Part shown: in pieces, positions 43,489-52,227 of the stretch
Position numbering within the stretch: the stretch's first letter is position 1
Layout: each line of letters starts with the position of its first letter
Assembly (NCBI GenBank): GCA_963728845.1
Contig: CAVSLS010000022.1
Coordinates: 62,001 to 126,000 of the forward strand
DNA: 64,000 nt
Direction of reading: 5' to 3'
From: Bog-473 sp963728845
Lineage (GTDB): Bacteria; Actinomycetota; Acidimicrobiia; Acidimicrobiales; RAAP-2
Made by a program: the position numbers and the translations under genes
The notes under the pieces: model-generated
Database searches by the model: none
What the model was told of the DNA's origin: nothing
Seen by the model: only the letters and a program-made list of their open reading frames with translations

Positions 43489-44344
43489 GTGAAGCACAAG
43501 GAAACCTCGTCCCGAACCCACGACTACGAGACTGATTGTCTCAGCGGACGGAACGAAGATCGAGGTGCGAACAGTCGGCAACGGCCCGGCCTTGATCTTG
43601 ATACCAGGAGTGCTGTCGACGGCCGACGACTACGTCGACCTCGCCAATGCCCTGGCTGATCGCTTCACGGTGCACACCATCCAACGGCGCGGTCGAGGGA
43701 TGAGCGGAGCGCAAAGCGACCACTACGGCATGGATAGAGAACGAGAAGATGTCGAAGCGCTTCAAGCCGAGACTGGTGCACGATTCCTTGTAGGCCACAG
43801 CTACGGCGGGCTCATAACGCTCCAGGCAGCCCGCAACAACTCCACGTTCGATCGGATCGCCGTTTACGAGCCAGGGGTGTCTGTGCGCGGCCTGATACCC
43901 ATGACCTAGGTTCCCCGATATCGGACCAGTCTGGCCGAACATCACCACCTTGACGCGCTCGCCGTCTTCTCAGCGGCGACCGGTCCCGCGCCCGCTCGCC
44001 GGATGCCGGTCTGGATGATGAAGCCGATGCTGCTGCTCGCGCTGCCGCCCAAGCGCAGGCATACGATGTACGAACTGTTGGAAACCAACCTGCGGGAACA
44101 TCAAGAAGTAGCGCGCTTCAACGACATGATCAGCGACTACGGACAGATCAACGCTCCCGTCCTGTTGATGTCTGGAGGTCGCAGCCGACTCGACTATGTG
44201 CCGCCTGCATTGGACGCATTGAGGGCGGTCCTTCCCGTCTCGACCAGCTATGTCTTCCCCAAACTCGACCACTTCGGACCAGACCGCAGCGGACCAAATG
44301 AGGTGGCGCGGATCGTCACTGACTTCTTGAGCGAGTCTGCGTGA
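43489..44344 (+). pseudogene. Alpha/beta-hydrolase interrupted by an in-frame TAG
   Basis: Starts at GTG 43489 behind AGAAAGGA; a frame change near 43535 leads into VSADGTKIEVRTVGNGPAL. It has the oxyanion strand ILIPGVLSTADDY, the nucleophile elbow LVGHSYGGLITLQAA, then an in-frame TAG at 43907-43909 between IPMT and VPRYRTSL. The same frame continues without a shift to APVLLMSGG, then PKLDHFGPDRSG with the catalytic His region. A Trp codon (TGG) at that spot would restore a normal hydrolase. It could be a real nonsense allele or an error. Confidence 0.75.
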
Positions 44345-44345
44345 T

Positions 44346-44525
44346 TTGACCAACGGCAACCGAGCGGGCGATCGTCTGCTTGAGCGTGCAGAAATGTGGG
44401 CGATCCACGGGTTTATCCCGGTCGACGGTGAAGTGATTTTGGCCGAGTTCGACCACCGCGAGACGGCAACGGCTGTTCTCGCCCAGCTGGCGGCAGCGCA
44501 GGAACATTCACGAATTAGCTATTAG
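44346..44525 (+). CDS. Small hypothetical protein (59 residues) after the hydrolase
   Basis: Frame from TTG 44346 to TAG 44525: TNGNRAGDRLLERAEMWAIH, then GFIPVDGEVILAEFDHRETA and a helical end. It begins one base after the hydrolase stop, so it is probably translated from the same mRNA. Composition is coding-like and soluble. Family unknown. Confidence 0.45.
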   Translation: MTNGNRAGDRLLERAEMWAIHGFIPVDGEVILAEFDHRETATAVLAQLAAAQEHSRISY

Positions 44526-44937
44526 GGATCTGTCTGACCTCCATGATCTTGGAGTGCTAACGCGTGAGCTGACAGATCCCGACTACAACTCCCCGCTCAT
44601 CGAGCGCTCTCGGTAGGACTGCCCCATATCAGTCGCCGGGCCGGGGTGCGACCCTGCGGCGCCTATGGGGTCCAGGCGATCCCGTGGCACCGTGGAATAT
44701 CGGCTGTAGCGCTAATTTCCCGAGGTGATCCAGGACTAGAGCAGCTATGGGCCGATCAAACGGCGGTCACCGTTGCACGTCCATGAGAAATTCTCTTACG
44801 GCGGTGTTAGCGTCGTACGCGCGGCTGCCGGTTTGGTCAGTACGGCCGATCGGAGTCGCCAGAAGGACAAACGAAAACGGGCGAACGGGTCGAAGCGGGA
44901 TCTACTTGTTTGGGCCTTCGCCAGAAAGTGCGTCGCC
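44526..44937. other. Gene-poor stretch with one dispersed repeat
   Basis: Holds repeat copy D (44620-44672). The frame of the next gene is open upstream of its signal peptide but is basic and low in plausibility, so I leave it as noncoding. No other feature seen. Confidence 0.4.
44620..44672 (+). repeat. Dispersed intergenic repeat, copy D
   Basis: Left end TGCCCCATATCAGTCGCCGG, core GGGGTGCGACCCTGCGGC, right end CCTATGGGGTC. The ends form TGCCCCATA / TATGGGG. The core carries C-to-G relative to GTGCCACC. Confidence 0.75.
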
Positions 44938-45456
44938 GTGAGAAGAGCCTGCATCCTTACCCTCGCAGCCGTCTTTGGCCTCACCTTCTTCGAAGGCACC
45001 GCGTCAGCGACTCCTATTGCAGGGAAAGTAACCTACGTCGAGATAGGTAGCGGTACGATCACCTCAACCACGAATGACGTGACCACTTCCATTGGCACGG
45101 TGTTTGGCACGCCGGTCTTTCGAGGTACCACGAGTGGCTCCCAGATGGCGGCCAGTCCTCCGCCACCATGCGGCTCAGGCAGCAGTTCAGTAACGGGCTC
45201 GGTCACCACGACAGGTTCAAACGGTAGCCAGTTGACCACCTCCTTGAACGGAACCGTGTGCGTACTGGCCACAACGTCTTCGTACACCCGGTATCTGGTG
45301 ATGAACACGGTCACGGTCACGGGCGGTACTGGAGAGTTCGCCAACGCCAGCGGAAGTGCCAAGCAAGTTGTGGTTGTCACTCTCTCTCCAACCACCTTCG
45401 GTTCACAGGGGCCGTTTACATCATTTACATACGGCAGCATTCAACTAGCTGGTTGA
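44938..45456 (+). CDS. Exported Ser/Thr-rich protein
   Basis: 172 residues from GTG 44938, chosen because it starts a standard signal peptide (RRACILTLAAVFGLTFFEGTASA). The mature chain is Ser/Thr/Gly-rich beta structure (GSGTITSTTNDVTTSIGTVF, VTVTGGTGEFANASGSAKQV), with the VTGGTGxFANASG block seen in secreted allene-oxide-cyclase-like or beta-barrel proteins. Two cysteines. Likely a surface or extracellular protein. Confidence 0.65.
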   Translation: MRRACILTLAAVFGLTFFEGTASATPIAGKVTYVEIGSGTITSTTNDVTTSIGTVFGTPVFRGTTSGSQMAASPPPPCGSGSSSVTGSVTTTGSNGSQLTTSLNGTVCVLATTSSYTRYLVMNTVTVTGGTGEFANASGSAKQVVVVTLSPTTFGSQGPFTSFTYGSIQLAG

Positions 45457-45586
45457 CCACACCATCGTCCGCCGCCAGTCTGAACGGCCGTAGCGGCTGG
45501 AAGTCGATGTCACAAGGAGGTCAAGCCTGGGAGTGCCGCCCAGATTTTTGAGGAACTCAGAGCGACAACCCCGAGCTGCATAGCAT

Positions 45587-46555
45587 CTAGAGCTCAAACT
45601 GCGCGCCCTCGGCGAGCGCTTCTCGCGCCTCGGCGACGAGCGCGCGGACGATGGCGCCTGCAGGTTCGACGTGTCGGATGAGGCCTGCGCTCTGACCGCC
45701 GACAACGAGAAGTGCTTCTTTGTCGCCGGCCGCGACCGCCTCGTTGAGCTCGGCGAGCACTGGTGCCGGGTCGATCTCGACCTCGTTTGCTCGCGCCTCC
45801 CAGCGCTCGACGAACTCGGTGCGCAAGAGTCGCAAGCGTGTTCGGTATCCGATTGTCCCGGGGTTGGGGTTCATCGCGTTGATGAACCCAGCTTGGATCC
45901 AGTCTTCGGACGGGTAGGTGACCAAGGCCTTCTTCCACCGTTCTCCGACCGGTGACTCGGCTGAGGCGAGAAAACGACTGCCGAGGTTGACCCCGGCTGC
46001 ACCGAGGATCACGGCGGCGGCGATGCCTCTCCCGTCGGCGATGCCACCCGCAGCGACGACCGGGACCGGACTTACCGCGTCGACGACCTGAGGAACCAGG
46101 CTCAGGGTGCTCACGGTGCCGCCGTACCCGCCGGCTTCACCCCCTTGGGCGACGATGATGTCGACACCGTGTTCGACGGCGAGCTGCGCCTGGCGAACGG
46201 TTGTGATCTGTTGCATGACGAGGCCGCCAGCATCGTGGACACGGCCGACGAGTTCGACGCCCGCGTCATCGAGCGCGAACGAGACGACCGCAGGAGCACG
46301 CTCAAGCGTCGCCGCGAATGCATCTGCGTTGAGATCCGGTACGACGTGATTCACCGCGAAGGGACGTTCCGTCAAGTCACGGAGCTCATCGAGCTCGCGC
46401 TGGAGCTGGTCGGTTGGACGGTTCCACGCACCGAGACTGCCGAGCGCGCCTGCGTCGGACACCGCTGCCGCCAGCACGGGCGATGTGAAGATACTCATCC
46501 CCGCCTGGATGATCGGAACTTCAATTTCGACCAGGTCACACAATGGCGAACGCAC
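45587..46555 (-). CDS. Nitronate monooxygenase / FMN-dependent 2-nitropropane dioxygenase-like enzyme
   Basis: 322-residue FMN TIM-barrel. Signatures: IIQAGMSIFTSPVLAAAVSD near the N-terminus, DIIVAQGGEAGGYGG (phosphate loop), VPVVAAGGIADGRGIAAAVI and LGAAGVNLGSRFLASAES. These define the NMO/FabK-related family, which oxidises nitroalkanes or reduces enoyl groups. It is convergent with nothing obvious and divergent from the SDR gene. Confidence 0.9.
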   Translation of the reverse strand: MRSPLCDLVEIEVPIIQAGMSIFTSPVLAAAVSDAGALGSLGAWNRPTDQLQRELDELRDLTERPFAVNHVVPDLNADAFAATLERAPAVVSFALDDAGVELVGRVHDAGGLVMQQITTVRQAQLAVEHGVDIIVAQGGEAGGYGGTVSTLSLVPQVVDAVSPVPVVAAGGIADGRGIAAAVILGAAGVNLGSRFLASAESPVGERWKKALVTYPSEDWIQAGFINAMNPNPGTIGYRTRLRLLRTEFVERWEARANEVEIDPAPVLAELNEAVAAGDKEALLVVGGQSAGLIRHVEPAGAIVRALVAEAREALAEGAQFEL

Positions 46556-46794
46556 CGACCACCTTCCAGTCGCGACGGTCGTTGCCGCCGATCTCCGAGC
46601 TCACCGCGGCCGGCCCGCGATGCGTCAGCAGCATCCCACTATCCGCGCCCAGAATCCCGCTCACCGGGTAGCCCAGTTCGCCGGGACTGAGTGCCACCTG
46701 CGGTACATCGGGGGCAGTCATCATGAAACCATCAAGCTTCCCCCTCATTAACCTTAGCGGGAACGTTCTAGTCACCCATACCACCGGAGTTGCC

Positions 46795-47625
46795 ATGAGC
46801 GAGGTAGTCGTCGTCATCGGTGCGGGGTCGATAGGTCAAGCAATCGCACGGCGCGTGAGCGCAGGGAAACACGTCGTGTTGGCCGACCTGCACGACAAAA
46901 ACTCCGATGCCGCGGCGGAGGTGATGCTCGACGCCGGGTTCGATGCGACCACCACAACCGTCGATGTGTCGTTACGCGATTCTGTTCACGCGTTGGTCGA
47001 GACAGCCACTGGGTTCGGCGACGTCACTGGCCTCATCCACGCCGCGGGCGTCTCACCCAGCCAGGCCACCCCGGCGACCATCCTCGCTGTCGACCTGTAC
47101 GGCACTGCAGTCGTGCTCGAAGAGGTCGGGAACGTCATCGCACGCGGCGGGGCCGGCGTGGTCATCGCCTCGCAGTCCGGACACCGTCTCGGGGCTCTCA
47201 CCGAGGAGCAGAACGCCGCACTGGCGACGACCCCAGCGGATGAGTTGCTGAAGCTCCCCTTCCTCCAGCCCGAGAAGGTGACCGATCCACTCAACGCCTA
47301 CCAACTTGCCAAGCGGGGGAACTCGCTGCGGCTAATGGCCGAAGCTGTCCGCTGGGGCAAGCGCGGCGCCAGGATCAACACCATCAGCCCAGGCATCATC
47401 TTCACTCCGCTGGCCAGGGACGAGCTGACCGGCCCTCGCGGTGAGGGATACCGCCGCATGATCGAACTCTGCCCCGCTGGGCGCGGCGGCACCCCGGACG
47501 AAGTCGGTACGGTCGGTGCGCTTCTCATGGGACCCGAGGGTGCCTTCATTACCGGCAGCGACTTCCTGATGGATGGCGGAGTCACGGCGTCCTACCTCTA
47601 CGGCGAACTCGCCCCCAGCGACTGA
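46795..47625 (+). CDS. Short-chain dehydrogenase/reductase (SDR)
   Basis: 276 residues. Cofactor loop VVVIGAGSIGQAIARRV (the G-x-G-x-I-G variant rather than T-G-x3-G-x-G), LIHAAGVSP after beta4, ASQSGH with the catalytic Ser, and YQLAKRGNSLRL with the Tyr-x3-Lys pair. The C-terminal FITGSDFLMDGGVTASYLYG is typical of classical SDRs. Gly/Asp after beta2 (LADLHDKNS) suggests NAD(H). Substrate unknown. Repeat copy E follows 31 bp after its stop. Confidence 0.88.
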   Translation: MSEVVVVIGAGSIGQAIARRVSAGKHVVLADLHDKNSDAAAEVMLDAGFDATTTTVDVSLRDSVHALVETATGFGDVTGLIHAAGVSPSQATPATILAVDLYGTAVVLEEVGNVIARGGAGVVIASQSGHRLGALTEEQNAALATTPADELLKLPFLQPEKVTDPLNAYQLAKRGNSLRLMAEAVRWGKRGARINTISPGIIFTPLARDELTGPRGEGYRRMIELCPAGRGGTPDEVGTVGALLMGPEGAFITGSDFLMDGGVTASYLYGELAPSD

Positions 47626-47656
47626 TCGTCGAATCAACATGTACGGCGGTGAGGGC

Positions 47657-47706
47657 GTCCCCGTTCGCCATCGGGTCGGGGGGTGCCACCCTGCGGCACT
47701 ATGGGC
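47657..47706 (+). repeat. Dispersed intergenic repeat, copy E
   Basis: GTCCCCGTTCGCCATCGGGT then GGGGGGTGCCACCCTGCGGC and ACTATGGGC. The left end has TCCCC in place of GCCCCA. It lies between the SDR gene and a small membrane protein gene. Confidence 0.7.
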
Positions 47707-47720
47707 TACTAGCTGGAACG

Positions 47721-48132
47721 ATGACAAATGGGGGCGTGGCAAACCTCAAAGTCCCGACTAAGGCGGAGTACGTCGAGTTCTGGGCGCCTCGGATCAGTCC
47801 TCGTGCCGCCGTCCTCATGTGGTGGTCGAAAATAGTGGTTCTGCGCTCGCCCTTGGTTGCTGGTGTCGTGGTCGCGATCATCTTCGTGGCAGTCCGACTC
47901 AACCTTGGCATCGCACTTGGGCTGGCCTGGGTGCTCGGAGTTGCTGGGGTGCTATTTGGGTGTTCCGGCGTGGTGACTGACCCTTCTTGCTTCTCGTAGG
48001 GCGGCTCACAAAACGCACGGCATCCGCATCAAACGCAATATGGCCCCGATGAACCGAGAGGACTACATCGCCTTGTGTCGGCGAAACAACCTGGTTCCGT
48101 TCGCCGCATCGGCACAGCCCGAAACTCCCTAG
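47721..48132 (+). CDS. Small membrane protein (apparent frameshift near the end)
   Basis: From ATG 47721: TNGGVANLKVPTKAEYVEFWA, then a long hydrophobic pair (LVAGVVVAIIFVAVRLNLGI and LGLAWVLGVAGVLFGC). The frame stops at 47999, but another frame continues with KTHGIRIKRNMAPMNREDYI then LCRRNNLVPFAASAQPETP, ending at TAG 48132, which reads like a genuine cytoplasmic tail. A one-base change near 47982 would join them. The tail would overlap the convergent GNAT gene by about 100 bp. Function unknown. Confidence 0.5.
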
Positions 48133-48688
48133 CCCCGTACGCCATCGGCATGAGAGGTAGTCCGATACCTACGGAACACCCGACTCTCCGAGGACGGGCC
48201 TCAAGGCAACACGGGCGGTATAAGACCCCCCATTCAAGCGTAACGATAACGGGGCCAACACGTCGGAGAGCCGAAAGCACAAAGCCGTCCTCTCCGAGAA
48301 CGTCGGCGACGATCTCATCGATTCCTCTCGCTCGTGCAGACGCGACCAGACGGATGAGTAGCTCGGTTCCGATGCCTCGTCGTTGCCAGCCGTCCTCCAC
48401 CAGGACGCCTAGTTCGTGGTCACAGCCTGATCTGGCCAAAGTGGCCACCCCCACGCATCGGGCATCTGACCATGCGGTGAGGGTTTCATGACCCGGGGTG
48501 GCGACGAGATGCCGGACGTACGCCGTCCCGTCAGTGATTCCGTGAAACCGGTGAAACAGCGATGAAGGCGAGCATCGCCCCACCATTTCGAGAAGATCAC
48601 GCAGCTGATCGGGCGAGAGAGCACGAATGTGCAGTTGACAGCTTGGACTCTGTGCGGCCATCGATAACCTGATCGATCTTGTAGCCAT
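48029..48688 (-). CDS. GNAT-family N-acetyltransferase
   Basis: About 219 residues from ATG 48688. The core is LRDLLEMVGRCSPSSLFHRF, CVGVATLARSGCDHELGVLV, and the acetyl-CoA loop EDGWQRRGIGTELLIRLVA (R-R-G-I-G-T), followed by EIVADVLGEDGFVLSALRRV. The last 60 residues have unusual composition and overlap the convergent membrane gene, so the true stop may be earlier, after LEWGVLYRP, with an indel. The substrate is unknown. Confidence 0.75.
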   Translation of the reverse strand: MATRSIRLSMAAQSPSCQLHIRALSPDQLRDLLEMVGRCSPSSLFHRFHGITDGTAYVRHLVATPGHETLTAWSDARCVGVATLARSGCDHELGVLVEDGWQRRGIGTELLIRLVASARARGIDEIVADVLGEDGFVLSALRRVGPVIVTLEWGVLYRPCCLEARPRRVGCSVGIGLPLMPMAYGAREFRAVPMRRTEPGCFADTRRCSPLGSSGPYCV

Positions 48689-49194
48689 GAAGATCACCTC
48701 GGGTATTTGGTACGGATGCAACGGCCTCCAGGATTGCGCGAGCCCATTTGGTTCGGTCCTCAAGGTGCGGCGGAGCACCACTCGACCTCAACGCAGTCAG
48801 ATCGAGCAATCAGGCTCTACGCGTTGGAGTGGGGAGAACCGGATTCTGACCTCGGCGGTACTTAGGAAATAGCGGGATGCGCCGCTTGCGAAAGCAAGCA
48901 CCTGACGCATTGCCTGCCGGAATGTGCCTCACTGAACCGGCAGCGAGGATCGGGGGCATCCCGACGAAAGCTTCGTGGGCTGAGGCACACTGGGCACATG
49001 ACTCCAATGATTCGGGTTGCTGAAAGTCGTTAATCAGACCCCAAGAGGTGAATGTGGTCAACGGACGGGTCCTGTTGTCTCGGGTACCTGGCACGGGCAA
49101 CGTCACAAGCTCCCGGGATTTCAAGCGCCCGCATGTCAGGGCTAGAAGGTGTCCTCCCCGTACAATCAGTGGGACAAGCGACAGGAGGTGAGCA
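48689..49194. other. Noncoding stretch upstream of the methyltransferase
   Basis: About 500 bp. Open frames here lack family resemblance and ribosome sites. It should contain the promoters of the divergent GNAT and methyltransferase genes. I identify no repeat or structured element. Confidence 0.4.
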
Positions 49195-50259
49195 GTGATC
49201 GAAGCTGGTAGCGACGACCTTGCCGATTCACCACCCGCGACAGACATTCACCTAACAGTAGAGACACAGCCTGAACGGCATGACCTGGCATGCATTGATT
49301 TAGGCAACATGCATGGCCTGGAGATCGGTCCGCTTGCCAATCCGATAGTCCGGAAGGAGCAAGGAAATGTCTTGTACGTGGATCACGCTACTGCAGAGGA
49401 ATTGCGGCACAAGTATTCATTTGATCCAGGAATGAAAGACCGCCTGGACGAAATCGTGGACGTTGACTACGTGGTAGGTCAGAGTCAGGGTATATACGAC
49501 GCAGTCATGCACGATGCACCATTCGATTATGTCATGGCCTCGCACCTCATCGAGCACATACCCGATCCAGTCGGTTGGCTTATGGATGTAGCGAGGGTCC
49601 TCCGCATTGGAGGGATTCTGTCGCTAGTTATTCCCGACAAGCGCTACTGCTTTGATATCAAACGCAGAACGACAGACATTAGTGAAGTTATTGACGCATA
49701 CCTCCGTCGGCTGAAGCAGCCGAGCTTCAAGCAGGTGTACGACTTCGTTTCTAAGGCGATGGTCGGCCGGGTCGATACGGCATCGGTCTGGGCCGGAACC
49801 GAAGACTACGTAAACAACGTTGTTCGGTCAGATGGTGAGGATGATCCCGATGTGGCGGCATTGAATATGTGCAGGGTCATGGAACAGTCCGACAGCTACG
49901 TTGATGTGCATTGCAGTGTGTTCACGCCCGATTCGTTTCTTGAGATATACGAGAAGCTTGCGCGACTCGGACTTATGGATTTTGAGATTGCGTATTTTGC
50001 CACTACGGAACGAAATGACTTGCAGTTTTTTGTCAGTCTCCGTCGGATGGATCCCGCATTAGAACGAGACTCGATGAAACACATTCAGTTGGAGTCGCTG
50101 TTGAACATCGAATCACACACCGCCGCTGATGCCACTAATTCCGATAGCCCAGATGCAGCGGCCATCACACTGGAGGTCAGCGAAATCGAGCATCGGTTGA
50201 TCGCCACAAAGCGTCGGATTATTGAACGAATGCGTGCTTCGTTCCACCGTTCTAATTAG
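49195..50259 (+). CDS. SAM-dependent methyltransferase (glycan-type), A+T-rich
   Basis: 354 residues from GTG 49195 behind AGGAGGTG. The N-terminus carries GLEIGPLANPIVRKEQGNVLYVDH, then DYVMASHLIEHIPDPVGWLM (motif IV region of the UbiE/class I type) and LRIGGILSLVIPDKRYCFD. This resembles methyltransferases encoded in O-antigen and cell-surface polysaccharide loci. A C-terminal helical tail follows. Codon use is markedly A/T-richer than neighbours, suggesting recent transfer. The next gene is a multi-spanning membrane protein. Confidence 0.82.
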   Translation: MIEAGSDDLADSPPATDIHLTVETQPERHDLACIDLGNMHGLEIGPLANPIVRKEQGNVLYVDHATAEELRHKYSFDPGMKDRLDEIVDVDYVVGQSQGIYDAVMHDAPFDYVMASHLIEHIPDPVGWLMDVARVLRIGGILSLVIPDKRYCFDIKRRTTDISEVIDAYLRRLKQPSFKQVYDFVSKAMVGRVDTASVWAGTEDYVNNVVRSDGEDDPDVAALNMCRVMEQSDSYVDVHCSVFTPDSFLEIYEKLARLGLMDFEIAYFATTERNDLQFFVSLRRMDPALERDSMKHIQLESLLNIESHTAADATNSDSPDAAAITLEVSEIEHRLIATKRRIIERMRASFHRSN

Positions 50260-50365
50260 CTAGGCGATAGGTTCTCCGATCCGATTCTGCGTTTGGTGTC
50301 GTGGTCTTGTAGTTGCCATGGGATCGCTTTGAGGCATTAGGGGAATCCGCCACCGCGCCGAGGAG

Positions 50366-50424
50366 TGCCCCCAAAGGTGCTGTTGCCGCAGGGTGGCACC
50401 GCAGCTCGGCGCCATTGTTAGGGG
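50366..50424 (-). repeat. Dispersed intergenic repeat, copy F (inverse orientation)
   Basis: On the minus strand it reads CGAGCTGCGGTGCCACCCTG then CGGCAACAGCACCTTTGGGGGCA. The core GGTGCCACCCTGCGGC is intact. It lies 107 bp after the methyltransferase stop and just beyond the end of the convergent membrane gene. Confidence 0.7.
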
Positions 50425-50435
50425 ACATCCGACTC

Positions 50436-51828
50436 TCATAGGTCCGAGCACGGGACCGTCGCGTACCAACCCGGGGGACTGGTGCTGAGATGCTGCGGGC
50501 TCGCCCCATGGTGGCGGCATGTGATGCGTGCCTGGGCAACCTCGGTGCTCCACAATGCCCCACCGGAACGGTCGTTGGTCGTCCGGAAGTCGATCACCCA
50601 GAACGGGAGCAACAATGCGCAGCACAGCGCAACACCGAGGTACCGCCCTGCGGGCCGGCTGGTGACAGGGACAGACGTCGCCTCGGCGATGACGGCACCC
50701 CAAATGAGCAAAATCGGCGTCGCCAAATAGCGGCTTCCGAAGAGCAGCACCGGGCTGGTTGCCATTATCGGCCCCGCACCTCGCACCCACACCGGTACAG
50801 CCAGGACCAGCACGGCGAATGCCAACGACGTGGCCACGAAGACCAGGAGGCGGCGCTGCCGGAGCGCAATGGCGAAGACGACGATGGCGAGCAGCAAGAG
50901 CAGGCCCAGCGCCGACCAGACCCGGCTCGCCGACCCCGCGAAATCGTTCGTGACGCGGTCCCCGGTGATCCATCCGAGCCCGAGCTTCGTCCCCACGACC
51001 CGGAAGATCCCGTGCGTCGTCGCCACGGAGAACGCGCTCTGGTGCCCGGGACGAAAGATGCCGACGACCTGGTAGGCCAAGCCCAGCACGAATCCGAGCG
51101 GCGCGGCGCATTCCCTCCAGCCCACGACGTAGAGGCGGGCCAGGGCAAGAGGCAGGAACAACACGACCAACGGGTCTGACCCGACCGACAGGAGGCAGAT
51201 GACCCCGGCGACGACCATGCCGCCGGGCGTCCGAGGCCGCCACACCAAGGCCCAGAAGGTGGCGAAGAACAGCCACCAAGGAACATTGACCACGTTGTTG
51301 AGGAGCTCGCCGGTCGCCAGGGGCAACATGACCATCGCCCCCACGAGCAAGCTCCGCCCGATTACTGATGGAATGAGGCCTCGGGAGGCGTGAAACACGA
51401 AGAGCGAGAGGGCAGCCAGGCTTGTCGCACCGACCAGGGCTGCGGCAGGCGCGATATCGGCCACTGGGAGGAAGTGCACCAGCGCGAAGGTCAGCCCGCG
51501 GAAAGAGCTGGAGGTAACCCGCATAATTCGTGAACAGGGCACCGACAATCGAATGCGACAGGGCCTGGCTGTAGAAGATTTCCCCGTCCTCAGCCCAGAG
51601 CGTGCTGGTGGCTCGCGGACCGGTTTGTCGAAGGAGCGATAACCCAGTGATCACGACGAACGCCGCCGCGTAGGCGAGCACGAGGAACCGGCGCGATCGA
51701 TCCGAACGCTCCGCTCGCTCGAACAGCAGGCCGAGATTCGCAGCGCGGTGACGCGACACCAATGACCCGACCACTGTGGACCACCGTACCGCCTCCGGTT
51801 CCACACCGACTATCTGATCTCGAGCCAT
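50436..51828 (-). CDS. Multi-spanning membrane protein, glycosyltransferase-like (apparent frameshift)
   Basis: About 464 residues when merged. The N-terminal frame (from 51828) has a first membrane segment (FLVLAYAAAFVVITGLSLL) and LWAEDGEIFYSQALSHS, the acidic first-loop pattern of GT-C-like enzymes. It runs into the second frame near 51515 at YAGYLQLFPR, continuing LTFALVHFLPVADIAPAAAL and about ten more hydrophobic segments, with a short cytoplasmic tail. GT-C-type polyprenyl-phosphate sugar transferases look like this. With the adjacent methyltransferase it suggests surface glycan work. Confidence 0.7.
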
Positions 51829-52227
51829 CGGTCAGTGCGTCATGCTTGGACGTGGGTGCCAGGCCCTCGAAAAGGAGGGTATCGCATAGGAACGATCCTT
51901 GCTATGGGGCGTGTGAGTGGATCGTTGGCCACGATTCAGGTCGTCGTGCCCAACCCGGAATGATCCATTATTCCGCGTTGGAGCGACTGTCCTCAGGGTG
52001 CCGTTTTGAGCGAAGCAACTATCGCGAGCACATGAGAGGGCAGACCACCCAGAGGTCCGAGGAGCCGACTACCTCCCCACGTCAAGCGCTCCCCAGTTGA
52101 ACGCGAAGAGCCAGCAATCAGGAGCGAAGGATTGCTTGTTCGTCGAGCGAGTATGAGACAACTGCCCGACCACGTCTGGCGAAAAGGTCAAGTCCCAACG
52201 AATGGTGTACGAGGCCGTGAGATGCAA
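51829..52227. other. Noncoding stretch before the IS256 element
   Basis: About 400 bp with only chance open frames. It carries the promoter side of the membrane-protein gene and the left flank of IS256. Nothing else is recognised. Confidence 0.4.

Noticed and set aside
46536..46817. 93-codon minus-strand frame between the NMO and SDR genes
   Set aside because: It spans the divergent promoter region and overlaps both gene starts; no family motif.
48810..49247. 145-codon minus-strand frame
   Set aside because: Overlaps the methyltransferase start and its ribosome site, with no recognisable motif or start signal.
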